Shown piece by piece: positions 1 through 5,979 of a DNA stretch of 5,979 nt. A model generated the notes under the pieces. It was not told where the DNA came from. It saw only the letters and a program-made list of their open reading frames with translations, and ran no database searches. Origin of the DNA: Gammaproteobacteria bacterium. Its GTDB lineage: Bacteria > Pseudomonadota > Gammaproteobacteria > Pseudomonadales > Halieaceae. How positions within the stretch are numbered: position 1 is the stretch's first letter; every line of letters begins with the position of its first letter. The position numbers and the translations under genes were made by a program. The stretch is taken from positions 4,896 through 10,874 of the forward strand of contig JAAEZV010000036.1 in the NCBI GenBank assembly GCA_018222695.1, given 5' to 3'.

Positions 1-1433
1 GTATCGCTTTGAAGGCGATGAGCTGCGTTGAGAATCGTCTGCTCATCAAAGGGTTTGCCAATTAGCTGCAAGCCGACGGGCATGCCGTTGATTAAACCCG
101 CGGGGGTGGACAAGCCGGGCAGGCCGGCCAGATTGACTGCCAGCGTGTAGATGTCTTCCATATACATGGCAACGGGGTCCTGCTGTTTCGCCCCGAACTG
201 AAAGGCGACGCCGGGCGCAGAGGGGCCGGCGATCACGTCCACGCTATCAAAGGCGCGGGTGAAATCTTCTGTAATCACCCGCCTGACCTGTTGTGCTTTG
301 TTGAAATAAGCATCGTAGAAGCCGGCCGACAGTGCGTAGGTGCCCACCAGAATCCGCCGCTGCACTTCCTCACCAAAACCCTCGCTGCGCGAGCGCAGAT
401 AGAGGTCTTCCAGATCGACCGGCTCTTCACAGCGGTAGCCAAAGCGCACGCCATCGTAGCGAGCCAGATTCGCCGAAGCCTCCGCGGGTGCGATGACGTA
501 GTAGGTGGCAATGGCGTAGTGACTGTGAGGCAGTTCAATATCTACCAATGTCGCCCCAGCCTGTTCCAATACAGACAGAGCGGTCATCGCCCGCTCGCGT
601 ACGTCCGGATCGAGATCTTCGTTGAAGTACTCCCGTGGCAGACCAATCCGGAGCCCCTGAACATCATGACTCAGTCCCGCGTGGAAGTCAGGCACCGGTA
701 AATCGGCGGAAGTCGAGTCTCCCGCGTCGATGCCTGACATGGCGGTCAGCGCGATCGCGCAGTCTTCCGCAGTGCGGGCCATGGGGCCCGCCTGATCCAG
801 CGAGGAGGCAAAGGCAATGATGCCCAAGCGGGAGACCCGGCCGTAAGTGGGTTTGAGACCCGTCACGCCGCATAGAGAGGCGGGCTGCCTTATTGAGCCG
901 CCCGTGTCAGTACCGGTCACCAACGGCGCCATGCCCGCAGCGAGTGCCGCAGCAGAACCACCCGAGCTGCCGCCCGGCACGCAGTTGAGATCCCAGGGGT
1001 TTTTGACGGCGCCAAAAAAGCTGGTCTCGTTGGAGGAGCCCATCGCAAACTCATCCATATTGCACTTGCCCAGCATCACGGCGCCCTCGGCCTGCATCTT
1101 GGAGACAACCGTGGCGTCGTATGCGGGGATAAACTGTTCCAGCATGCGCGAGCCGCAGGTCGTTCTCACGCCATTGGTGCAGAAAATATCTTTGTGTAGC
1201 AGGGGAATGCCGGTGAGTGAGGCGATGTCACCTTTAGCGATGGCTTTGTCCGCCTCGCGGGCGCTGTCGATCGCCTGCTCCGAGCATATGGTGATGACGG
1301 CATTCAGCGCGCCGTTGCAGGTTTCAATGCGCTCGAGGCAGGCGCGAGTCAGTTCCTCACTGGATACTGCTCGATCGCGCAGTTGTTGTCTGAGCGAACT
1401 GACTGAACCAGAGAGCAGGGCGTTATCGGTCAT
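1..1433 (-). CDS. gatA: GatA, amidase subunit of Asp/Glu-tRNA amidotransferase (3' end outside window)
   Basis: GatA is the glutaminase/amidase subunit of the cytoplasmic GatCAB complex. It releases ammonia from glutamine, and GatB uses it to convert Asp-tRNA(Asn) or Glu-tRNA(Gln) to the amidated form. The frame is open without interruption from the ATG at 1433 to the window edge, giving 477 residues; the family is about 485, so only a short C-terminal tail is missing. The amidase-signature catalytic triad is visible as Lys81 (in LLHKD), cis-Ser156 (in GGSSGGS) and nucleophile Ser180 (in DTGGS). The spacings of 75 and 24 residues match those of the family. The C-terminal part carries the expected [22 protein letters not shown] stretch. 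The start overlaps the gatC stop (TGATG), with a weak AAGG at 1447-1444, which suggests translational coupling. gatB would be expected just outside the left edge. The identification is secure; which tRNA is the physiological substrate cannot be told from here. Confidence 0.97.
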   Translation of the reverse strand, partial: MTDNALLSGSVSSLRQQLRDRAVSSEELTRACLERIETCNGALNAVITICSEQAIDSAREADKAIAKGDIASLTGIPLLHKDIFCTNGVRTTCGSRMLEQFIPAYDATVVSKMQAEGAVMLGKCNMDEFAMGSSNETSFFGAVKNPWDLNCVPGGSSGGSAAALAAGMAPLVTGTDTGGSIRQPASLCGVTGLKPTYGRVSRLGIIAFASSLDQAGPMARTAEDCAIALTAMSGIDAGDSTSADLPVPDFHAGLSHDVQGLRIGLPREYFNEDLDPDVRERAMTALSVLEQAGATLVDIELPHSHYAIATYYVIAPAEASANLARYDGVRFGYRCEEPVDLEDLYLRSRSEGFGEEVQRRILVGTYALSAGFYDAYFNKAQQVRRVITEDFTRAFDSVDVIAGPSAPGVAFQFGAKQQDPVAMYMEDIYTLAVNLAGLPGLSTPAGLINGMPVGLQLIGKPFDEQTILNAAHRLQSD

Positions 1434-1720
1434 CAGTCGATGACCTTGGGTACCAGGAAATAGCCCTGATCCTGTGCAGGGGCAGAGGCCATCAAATTCT
1501 CGCGGTTGTTTTGCCCAGTAACGGTGTCCGGCCGCAGTCGCTGGTGCATATCATGCGGATTTGACATGGGTACCACCGATTCGGTGTCGATGGTGTTGAG
1601 CTCATCAACCAACCCCAGGACACGGCCAAAGCGCTCTGTGACCTCGGGTAGGTCAGATTCAGATATGGCTAGCCGTGCGAGAAGGGCGACCTTCTCAACG
1701 TCCTGTGGTGAAACAGACAT
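1433..1720 (-). CDS. gatC: GatC, small subunit of Asp/Glu-tRNA amidotransferase
   Basis: This 95-residue protein has the usual length of GatC, the small subunit that wraps around GatA and stabilises its contact with GatB in the cytoplasmic GatCAB complex. Visible family hallmarks are the N-terminal [12 protein letters not shown] helix (residues 8-19), the central [17 protein letters not shown] segment (about 49-65), and the C-terminal NRENLM...GYFLVPKVI motif (about 72-94). The ATG at 1720 is preceded by AAGAGG (1735-1730) nine bases upstream, a good ribosome binding site. It is the first gene of the leftward unit and overlaps gatA by one base. The divergent neighbour mreB lies 216 bases away. 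No convincing sigma70 promoter for this gene could be picked out by eye. Confidence 0.97.
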   Translation of the reverse strand: MSVSPQDVEKVALLARLAISESDLPEVTERFGRVLGLVDELNTIDTESVVPMSNPHDMHQRLRPDTVTGQNNRENLMASAPAQDQGYFLVPKVID

Positions 1721-1729
1721 AGGGTGTAT

Positions 1730-1735
1730 CCTCTT
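1730..1735 (-). promoter_or_regulatory. ribosome binding site of gatC
   Basis: The minus strand reads AAGAGG, nine bases before the gatC ATG. It is a good Shine-Dalgarno match and supports the start chosen for gatC. Confidence 0.7.
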
Positions 1736-1766
1736 CGAAGGCCGCGAAAACTAACACACTTGTGGC

Positions 1767-1795
1767 TTGCCCAAAAACCCCCGCGTTGCTACATT
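1767..1795 (+). promoter_or_regulatory. candidate sigma70 promoter for mreB (extended -10)
   Basis: TTGCCC (1767-1772) is separated by exactly 17 bases from TACATT (1790-1795). Each hexamer matches consensus at four of six positions. The -10 is preceded by TG plus one base (1787-1789), the extended -10 arrangement. Transcription would start near 1802 and give an mreB leader of about 135 bases. A short dyad, CGTT-GCA-AACG (1810-1820), lies just downstream of the predicted start. It might be an operator, but it is too short to claim. The call comes from reading by eye only; E. coli mreB is known to have several promoters, so others may exist here. Confidence 0.45.
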
Positions 1796-1872
1796 CGATC
1801 GGCATTTGGCGTTGCAAACGCTGGATTTTGGGGCATTTTTAAGCCCGTCGCAGGCGTCAATGATGCGGCATA

Positions 1873-1888
1873 GCGGCTGGCAGGCCGC
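1873..1888 (+). other. small hairpin in the mreB leader (hairpin 1)
   Basis: GCGGC (1873-1877) pairs with GCCGC (1884-1888), and a possible T-G wobble extends the stem inward to leave a four-base GGCA loop. There is no following T tract, so it is not an intrinsic terminator. It lies inside the presumed mreB 5' leader, directly before a second hairpin. The stem is short, so chance is possible. Confidence 0.35.
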
Positions 1889-1892
1889 CGAT

Positions 1893-1910
1893 ATCCGGAG
1901 CACACCGGAT
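1893..1910 (+). other. inverted repeat / hairpin in the mreB leader (hairpin 2)
   Basis: ATCCGG (1893-1898) and CCGGAT (1905-1910) form a perfect six-base inverted repeat around a six-base AGCACA loop. It ends 15 bases before the mreB ribosome binding site. As RNA it could be a leader hairpin affecting mRNA stability or ribosome access. As DNA it could be a binding site for a dimeric regulator. No T run follows, so it is not a terminator. Confidence 0.4.
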
Positions 1911-1925
1911 GACCTCTTCACAATC

Positions 1926-1930
1926 AGGGA
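1926..1930 (+). promoter_or_regulatory. ribosome binding site that decides the mreB start
   Basis: AGGGA lies six bases before the ATG at 1937 but directly abuts the in-frame ATG at 1931. Normal spacing therefore favours 1937, which also gives the N-terminus typical of the family ([20 protein letters not shown]). Confidence 0.7.
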
Positions 1931-1936
1931 ATGATA

Positions 1937-2974
1937 ATGCTTAAGCGCCTCCGCGGGATGTTTTCCACCGATCTGTCCATTGATCTTGGCACAGCCAATA
2001 CGCTGATCTACGTCAAGGAGCGGGGCATCATCCTCGATGAGCCCTCGGTCGTGGCGATTCGTGTACATAACGGGCAGAAGTCAATTGAAGCGGTAGGTAA
2101 AGAAGCGAAGCGGATGCTCGGTCGCACGCCGGGCAACATCCAGGCGATTAGGCCGCTCAAGGATGGTGTGATCGCCGACTTTCAAGTCACCGAAAAAATG
2201 CTGCAGCACTTCATCTCCAAGGTACATGAAACCAAATTTATCCGCCCGAGCCCCCGAGTGCTGATCTGCGTGCCCTGCATGTCGACGCAGGTTGAACGCA
2301 GAGCGATTCGTGAATCTGCGTTGAGTGCGGGTGCCCGCGAGGTGAAATTGATTGAAGAGCCGATGGCCGCGGCGATTGGTGCCGGCCTGCAGGTGGACGA
2401 GGCGACCGGTTGCATGGTGGTCGATATTGGAGGCGGCACAACAGAAATAGCCATTATTTCCCTGAATGGCGTCGTCTACCGTGATTCGATCCGTATTGGC
2501 GGGGATCGATTTGATGAATCGATCGTGTCATACGTGCGACGTAAATACGGTAGTTTGATTGGTGACTCCACCGCAGAACGCATCAAGCAGGAGGTGGGAT
2601 GCGGCTTCAAGTCAGACGATCTCAAAGAGATCGATGTGCGTGGCCGTCACCTCGCCGAGGGTGTGCCGCGCAGCTTTACACTGACCAATGACGAAATTCT
2701 CGGCGCGCTTGAGGAGCCGCTGGAAGCCATGATGCGCTCGGTGAAGCTGGCATTGGAGCAGTCGCCACCGGAATTGGCGGCAGATATCGCTGAGACGGGC
2801 ATTGTTTTGACGGGTGGCGGTGCATTGCTCACCAACCTCGACAAGCGAATATCCAATGAGACCGGGTTGCCAGTAGTGGTTGCAGAGGATCCGTTGACTT
2901 GTGTGGCGCGCGGCGGTGGCAAGGCGCTTGAGTTGATGGATCGTCACGTCCTGGATCTGCTGTCAACCGAATAA
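1937..2974 (+). CDS. mreB: MreB, actin-like rod-shape protein
   Basis: MreB is a bacterial actin that forms membrane-bound ATP-dependent filaments and directs the elongasome inserting lateral-wall peptidoglycan. The 345-residue product is close to the 347 of E. coli MreB, which it closely resembles, as it does Pseudomonas MreB. Visible nucleotide-binding elements are phosphate-1 DLGTANT (residues 16-22), phosphate-2 VDIGGGTTE (about 162-170), and the adenosine motif VLTGGGA (about 290-296). The [11 protein letters not shown] segment contains the probable catalytic Glu140. The start at 1937 is preferred to the ATG six bases earlier because of ribosome-binding-site spacing and homology; the earlier start would only add Met-Ile. 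It is the first gene of the rightward unit, with a likely promoter at 1767-1795 and a hairpin-bearing leader. The stop is followed by 22 bases and then mreC, with no terminator between them. Confidence 0.98.
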   Translation: MLKRLRGMFSTDLSIDLGTANTLIYVKERGIILDEPSVVAIRVHNGQKSIEAVGKEAKRMLGRTPGNIQAIRPLKDGVIADFQVTEKMLQHFISKVHETKFIRPSPRVLICVPCMSTQVERRAIRESALSAGAREVKLIEEPMAAAIGAGLQVDEATGCMVVDIGGGTTEIAIISLNGVVYRDSIRIGGDRFDESIVSYVRRKYGSLIGDSTAERIKQEVGCGFKSDDLKEIDVRGRHLAEGVPRSFTLTNDEILGALEEPLEAMMRSVKLALEQSPPELAADIAETGIVLTGGGALLTNLDKRISNETGLPVVVAEDPLTCVARGGGKALELMDRHVLDLLSTE

Positions 2975-2996
2975 TACCGGCGACTGGGGCAGCGTC

Positions 2997-3842
2997 ATTA
3001 AACCGCTTTTCCTGAAACAAAATCCGATCAGTGCGCGATTTGTCGCACTGACGTTGCTGTGTCTAGCGATCCTGTTTATTTTTCGTGACCACCCCCGAGT
3101 GACGGCCGTTCAGCGTGGCGCGGTCGATGTAGTCGCATTCACGAGCAACATCGTACTGGCGCCCTTCGATGCGTGGGACCGGTTGCTCGAATCAATGCAA
3201 TCCAGGAATGCATTACAGGATGAGGTACTGAGGCTGCAGCAAGAGAACAGGGTGTTGAAGGGGCAGGCACAAAGGCTGGCATCCCTGCTGTCGGAGAACG
3301 CTCGCTACAAGGCCTTGTTGAATTCCGCCCGGGATATTGAGGATGAGCTCATCGCGGCTCAGATCAGTTCGGTGTCACCAGATCCTGCGAGGCATCTGGT
3401 CATGCTGGACAAGGGAGCGGCGGACGGGGTCGAAGAGGGCCAGCCGGTGCTGGGCGCGGAGGGTTTGATCGGACAGATTGTTCTGGTCGGCGAATACAAC
3501 AGTCGCGCATTACTCATCACTGACAGTGCCCATGCGTTACCCGTGCAGGTGAATCGATCAGGACTGCGAGCGATCGCAGAGGGTAGCGGCGATATCGATC
3601 GGCTGGTGATTCGGCATCTCGCTGCGACCACTGACATTAGAGCAGGTGATTTATTAGTGACATCCGGTTTGGGTGGCCGTTTTCCCCACGGCTATCCGGT
3701 GGCGAGAGTGACTAACGTTGAAATCGCGGCAGGCGACGCTTTCGCAGTCGTGAGCGCAGCGCCCGCATCAGCTCTAGATCGTGGCCGTCATGTGTTGGTG
3801 GTGGCGCAGTCCTCTCAGTTTGAAGCGGCGGCTGCCCCGTGA
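2997..3842 (+). CDS. mreC: MreC, cell-shape periplasmic scaffold, probable ATT start
   Basis: MreC is a single-pass inner-membrane protein whose periplasmic part links MreB/MreD to PBP2-RodA. Read from ATT at 2997 the protein is 281 residues. It has a short cytoplasmic tail MKPLFLKQNP (1-10), one membrane segment (about 15-29), a coiled coil (about 59-114) rich in Leu, Gln and Glu, and the beta-domain core. The core includes DKGAADGVEEGQPVLG, LLITDSAHALPVQV and GDLLVTSGLGGRFPHGYPVA. The frame is open upstream only to 2937 and contains no ATG, GTG or TTG before TTG at 3054. That TTG would remove the tail and half the membrane helix and has no ribosome binding site. ATT gives MKPLF, matching E. 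coli MreC (MKPIF), with GGGG (2986-2989) seven bases upstream. The C-terminus stops soon after the beta domain, without the long Pro/Ala/Gln tail of E. coli MreC (367 residues). The function is secure; the start codon is inferred. Confidence 0.93.
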   Translation: MKPLFLKQNPISARFVALTLLCLAILFIFRDHPRVTAVQRGAVDVVAFTSNIVLAPFDAWDRLLESMQSRNALQDEVLRLQQENRVLKGQAQRLASLLSENARYKALLNSARDIEDELIAAQISSVSPDPARHLVMLDKGAADGVEEGQPVLGAEGLIGQIVLVGEYNSRALLITDSAHALPVQVNRSGLRAIAEGSGDIDRLVIRHLAATTDIRAGDLLVTSGLGGRFPHGYPVARVTNVEIAAGDAFAVVSAAPASALDRGRHVLVVAQSSQFEAAAAP

Positions 3843-4321
3843 CACGAGCGCATGCGGTCTGGGTGATCTACGCCTCGCTCGTGGGTGCCTTGCTGTTCAC
3901 ATTGTTACCGCTCCCTATGGATTGGCGAGGCTTACGTCCTGATTTGGCTGCTTTGGCCTTGTTTTATTGGGTATTGGCCCTGCCGCACAGAGTGGGGGTG
4001 GCGACCGCTTTCACGGTCGGCGTCGCACAGGACTTCATCGAGGGCGCGCCACTCGGTCTCTCTTCTCCGGGGCTTATGTTGGCGACGCTTTTGTTGCTCT
4101 ACAACTATCAACGCATTCGCCAGTTTGATCTGTTGCAACAGTCGCTGGCGATACTGGGATTGATGTTGCTGAGTGCTGGAATGGAGCAGTGGCTGAGAAA
4201 CGGCATCGATGTCCCTGCGGCACCGTGGGCTGGAGTGGCTGGCATGGTTTGTTCCGTGCTCTTTTGGGTGCCGATTCGCACAGTACTTCGTCACTCCAGA
4301 CGCTACTACGAGGTGTACTGA
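3839..4321 (+). CDS. mreD: MreD, rod-shape integral membrane protein
   Basis: MreD is a small inner-membrane protein of the elongasome that works with MreC to control the MreB-guided wall synthesis complex. The 160-residue length is typical (E. coli 162). The sequence is strongly hydrophobic, with about five or six membrane segments (roughly residues 7-25, 35-48, 52-68, 76-90, 99-116 and 129-147). The family core is visible at RPDLAALALFYWVLALPHRVGV (33-54), followed by GVAQDFIEGAPLGLSSPGL. The C-terminus is basic. It starts at GTG (3839), four bases inside mreC (GTGA overlap), with only a weak purine-rich stretch upstream. Its translation therefore probably depends on ribosomes finishing mreC. 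It ends in a one-base overlap with maf. Confidence 0.95.
   Translation: MTRAHAVWVIYASLVGALLFTLLPLPMDWRGLRPDLAALALFYWVLALPHRVGVATAFTVGVAQDFIEGAPLGLSSPGLMLATLLLLYNYQRIRQFDLLQQSLAILGLMLLSAGMEQWLRNGIDVPAAPWAGVAGMVCSVLFWVPIRTVLRHSRRYYEVY
4310..4313 (+). promoter_or_regulatory. ribosome binding site of maf
   Basis: GAGG lies within the mreD end, seven bases before the ATG at 4321. It supports that ATG over the longer in-frame ATG at 4189, which would overlap mreD by more than 130 bases. Confidence 0.65.
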
Positions 4322-4887
4322 TGCGGCTTCTGCTCGCATCGTCAAGCCCGCGAAGACGGGCGCTGCTCTCTTTGCTTGTTTCTGACTTTGAATCCTCGGC
4401 ACCCGATATTGACGAACGCCCAAGAACTTTGGAGCCCCCTGCTGATTATGTTGCGAGGCTTGCCAGTGAAAAGGCCAAAACGGGCGCCGCTGACCAATGG
4501 GTGAGTCTGGGTGCCGATACCACAGTGGCCATGGGGCACGACGTATTGGGTAAGCCCCGCGATAGTCAGGATGCCGCGGCGATGCTTCGTGCATTGTCTG
4601 GGAACACCCACGAGGTGCACACAGCGGTTGCTGTGGCCTATAGCGGTGGTATCAAGACAGAAACCTGCACAACGTCGGTACGGTTTACGGAACTCTCGGA
4701 GGCTGCGATACAGCAGTACCTTTTAACTGACGAACCGTGGGATAAAGCAGGTGCTTACGGCATACAGGGGTATGCAGGGGCCTTTGTGAGTCAAATCACG
4801 GGTAGCTACAGTGCCGTGGTCGGGTTGCCGCTGTGCGAAACTCGAGCGCTGTTGATCGAGGCGGGAGTGCTGGTCCTCCATGGTTAG
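4321..4887 (+). CDS. maf: Maf/YhdE-type nucleoside triphosphate pyrophosphatase (dTTP/UTP)
   Basis: Maf proteins are cytoplasmic house-cleaning pyrophosphatases that hydrolyse nucleoside triphosphates to monophosphate and pyrophosphate. The 188-residue product opens with the Maf signature LLLASSSPRRRALL (3-16). It then has DIDE (29-32), LASEKA (47-52), GADTTV with probable catalytic Asp66, GKPRD (77-81), DKAGAYGIQG (141-150) and GSYSAVVGLPL (161-171). Arg12, Lys78 and Gln149 align with the residues of E. coli YhdE associated with dTTP/UTP preference (Arg13, Lys82, Gln153 by my recollection), rather than with the YceF (m7GTP) subgroup. The ATG shares a base with the mreD stop (TGATG). The 3' end overlaps the next gene by eight bases. 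In E. coli the same position after mreD is held by yhdE, so context agrees. Confidence 0.95.
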   Translation: MRLLLASSSPRRRALLSLLVSDFESSAPDIDERPRTLEPPADYVARLASEKAKTGAADQWVSLGADTTVAMGHDVLGKPRDSQDAAAMLRALSGNTHEVHTAVAVAYSGGIKTETCTTSVRFTELSEAAIQQYLLTDEPWDKAGAYGIQGYAGAFVSQITGSYSAVVGLPLCETRALLIEAGVLVLHG

Positions 4888-5979
4888 CGTGATACCCAAA
4901 AATCTGGGGCGAACCGTCTGGCCGCTGATGGTGATGGCACTGGTGAGTCTCGCCATCTATGTCAGTGGTGGTCGTCTGCTTCTGGGCGCGCTGCCGCGAG
5001 TTCAGCAGGATATAGAGCAGCTCCTGTCCCAGCGATTTTCGGGTGACATTCGCATCGGGCAGATCACTGGCGCCATGGAGGGATTTTCGCCGCGGTTGGA
5101 TTTGAGTGATTTCGTGGTGCTGGACAGCCAGACGGGTGCGGCTATCTCTCTACCCAAGGCCAGCATCAGGCTGAATCCATGGGAGAGTCTGCTCAGCGGC
5201 GCCCCTCGCTTTGATGAACTCACGCTGATCGGGCCACGCGTCGAGTGGAGTGGCGAATCCGGCACCAACGCTATAACCATCCCAGCGGGGTTGCGGGACT
5301 TCTTGACCAGCTTCGCGCGCTTGCAGGTTCGCGATGCTCACCTGATCGGTGAGGTGGACCGGGATGGCGTGCCGATGACCCTCGAATCATTGACGGTTGA
5401 TATCGATCTGGCGCGTGACAGAAGCCGCCGTATACTCAGAGTTTCTGTTGATTCTCCAGATGGTCGTCTGTTGTCTGCCGAGGGGTATGGGACAGGTAAC
5501 CCTTTCGAGCTCAACCAGTTTTCGGGCGAGGTGCAGGGTAGCCTCAGCGCTACAGGTCTGTCGCATTTGGCGCGGTGGCAACAATGGGACCTGGTAGCCA
5601 AAGGGCAGGTAGATTTTTGGTTTGCGGTCGCGCAGGGCCGCCCTACCGCTGTGTTGCAGATAGATCTGGCGCAGATCGAAGTGACCGGCCAGACACCCTT
5701 TAATTTGGCCCAACTGCGTGTCGACAGTGTTTTTGAGGGCCCATTTGATCAGGCAAACATCTGGATCGATGACGCCTCGTTGACGGCTGACGACCAAACA
5801 TTCCTGCTTCCCCGGATACACCTGCATCGTCTGGGGCGGGGCTGGAAGATGCTGACCGAACGCTTTGAGGTATCGCCTCTGATTGCGGTGCTGCGTGGGA
5901 GCGAATTACTGCCCGATAAGGCTAACGAGATTCTTGAAACATTGAGCCCCGCGGGCCGCGTCGACCGCCTGGCGCTCAC
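4880..5979 (+). CDS. yhdP: YhdP-like AsmA-family envelope protein, N-terminal part (3' end outside window)
   Basis: YhdP and its AsmA-like relatives (TamB, YdbH) are very large inner-membrane-anchored proteins that span the periplasm and are thought to carry phospholipid to the outer membrane. The visible 366 residues begin with one membrane anchor (about 13-31). A region typical of the family N-terminus follows: LPRVQQDIEQLLSQRFSGDI, then GAMEGFSPRLDLSDFVVLD, then LNPWESLLSGAPRFDELTLIGPRVEW. After that comes repeating beta-rich sequence. Family members are about 1,270 residues, so roughly 70 percent lies beyond the window. The ATG at 4880 overlaps maf by eight bases, with GGGAG (4863-4867) rather far upstream (12 bases). 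GTG at 4889 is an alternative start but has no better site. No stop or frameshift is seen. It directly follows maf, where many relatives have rng in between. The family is assigned with good confidence; the exact name follows synteny. Confidence 0.85.
   Translation, partial: MVSVIPKNLGRTVWPLMVMALVSLAIYVSGGRLLLGALPRVQQDIEQLLSQRFSGDIRIGQITGAMEGFSPRLDLSDFVVLDSQTGAAISLPKASIRLNPWESLLSGAPRFDELTLIGPRVEWSGESGTNAITIPAGLRDFLTSFARLQVRDAHLIGEVDRDGVPMTLESLTVDIDLARDRSRRILRVSVDSPDGRLLSAEGYGTGNPFELNQFSGEVQGSLSATGLSHLARWQQWDLVAKGQVDFWFAVAQGRPTAVLQIDLAQIEVTGQTPFNLAQLRVDSVFEGPFDQANIWIDDASLTADDQTFLLPRIHLHRLGRGWKMLTERFEVSPLIAVLRGSELLPDKANEILETLSPAGRVDRLAL

Noticed and set aside
751..758. GCGATCGC octamer, also present near 3569-3577, as a possible repeated element (HIP1-like)
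   Set aside because: Only a couple of copies occur, both inside coding sequence where Ala/Ile/Arg codons readily create it. The number is not above what GC-rich sequence would give by chance.
847..1443. 198-codon open frame on the plus strand, apparently a gene
   Set aside because: It lies entirely antisense to gatA, whose frame is open and carries the full amidase signature. The plus-strand product shows no recognisable family and looks like a shadow.
1831..1846. GGGC-N8-GCCC repeat around a T run in the divergent region, resembling a terminator
   Set aside because: The stem is only four bases and the T run is in the loop rather than after the stem on either strand.
1751..2068. 105-codon minus-strand frame spanning the mreB leader and the mreB 5' end
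   Set aside because: It overlaps the mreB start and the likely promoter and shows no recognisable domain. A gene here would conflict with the divergent gatC/mreB arrangement.
2975..2996. Possible terminator or promoter between mreB and mreC
   Set aside because: The 22-base gap has no hairpin followed by T residues and no promoter-like hexamers. The genes appear to be co-transcribed.
4189..4320. In-frame upstream ATG that would lengthen Maf by 44 residues
   Set aside because: The extension overlaps mreD, lies before the conserved LLLASSSPRR start of the family, and the ATG at 4321 has its own GAGG site.
3932..4594. 220-codon open frame on the minus strand opposite mreD and maf
   Set aside because: mreD and maf are both clear family members covering this stretch. 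The antisense product is low in hydrophobic structure, rich in His, Gln and Arg, and has no recognisable motif.

Overview
The window holds a divergent pair of conserved housekeeping transcription units from a gammaproteobacterium. The leftward unit encodes the tRNA amidotransferase subunits gatC and gatA; gatA runs off the left edge. The rightward unit encodes the cell-shape genes mreB, mreC and mreD, then maf (yhdE type) and the first third of a yhdP-like AsmA-family gene, which runs off the right edge. The protein sequences and the gatCA / mreBCD-maf-yhdP order resemble Pseudomonas and other gammaproteobacteria. A marine or otherwise free-living lineage is possible, but the sequence does not fix genus or family.

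Layout: gatA (1-1433, minus, partial), gatC (1433-1720, minus), a 216-base divergent intergenic region (1721-1936), mreB (1937-2974), mreC (2997-3842), mreD (3839-4321), maf (4321-4887) and the yhdP-like gene (4880-5979, partial). The intergenic region carries a plausible extended -10 sigma70 promoter for mreB and two consecutive small hairpins in the presumed mreB leader. Coding density is very high. gatC/gatA and mreD/maf share one base (TGATG), mreC/mreD share four (GTGA), and maf/yhdP share eight. Only mreB-mreC has a gap, of 22 bases.

The right-hand unit works together in the cell envelope. MreB filaments with the membrane proteins MreC and MreD organise the elongasome that lays down lateral-wall peptidoglycan. 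YhdP-type proteins are implicated in moving phospholipid towards the outer membrane. Maf is a nucleotide pyrophosphatase that travels with mre genes in many bacteria. The left-hand unit makes two of the three subunits of the GatCAB amidotransferase, which completes Asn-tRNA or Gln-tRNA made by a non-discriminating synthetase.

I found no previously undescribed system. The two observations most worth checking are that mreC has no ATG, GTG or TTG start where its conserved N-terminus begins and appears to start at ATT (2997), and that rng (RNase G), which sits between maf and yhdP in E. coli and many relatives, is absent here. No RNA genes, mobile elements, CRISPR arrays or frameshifts were seen.
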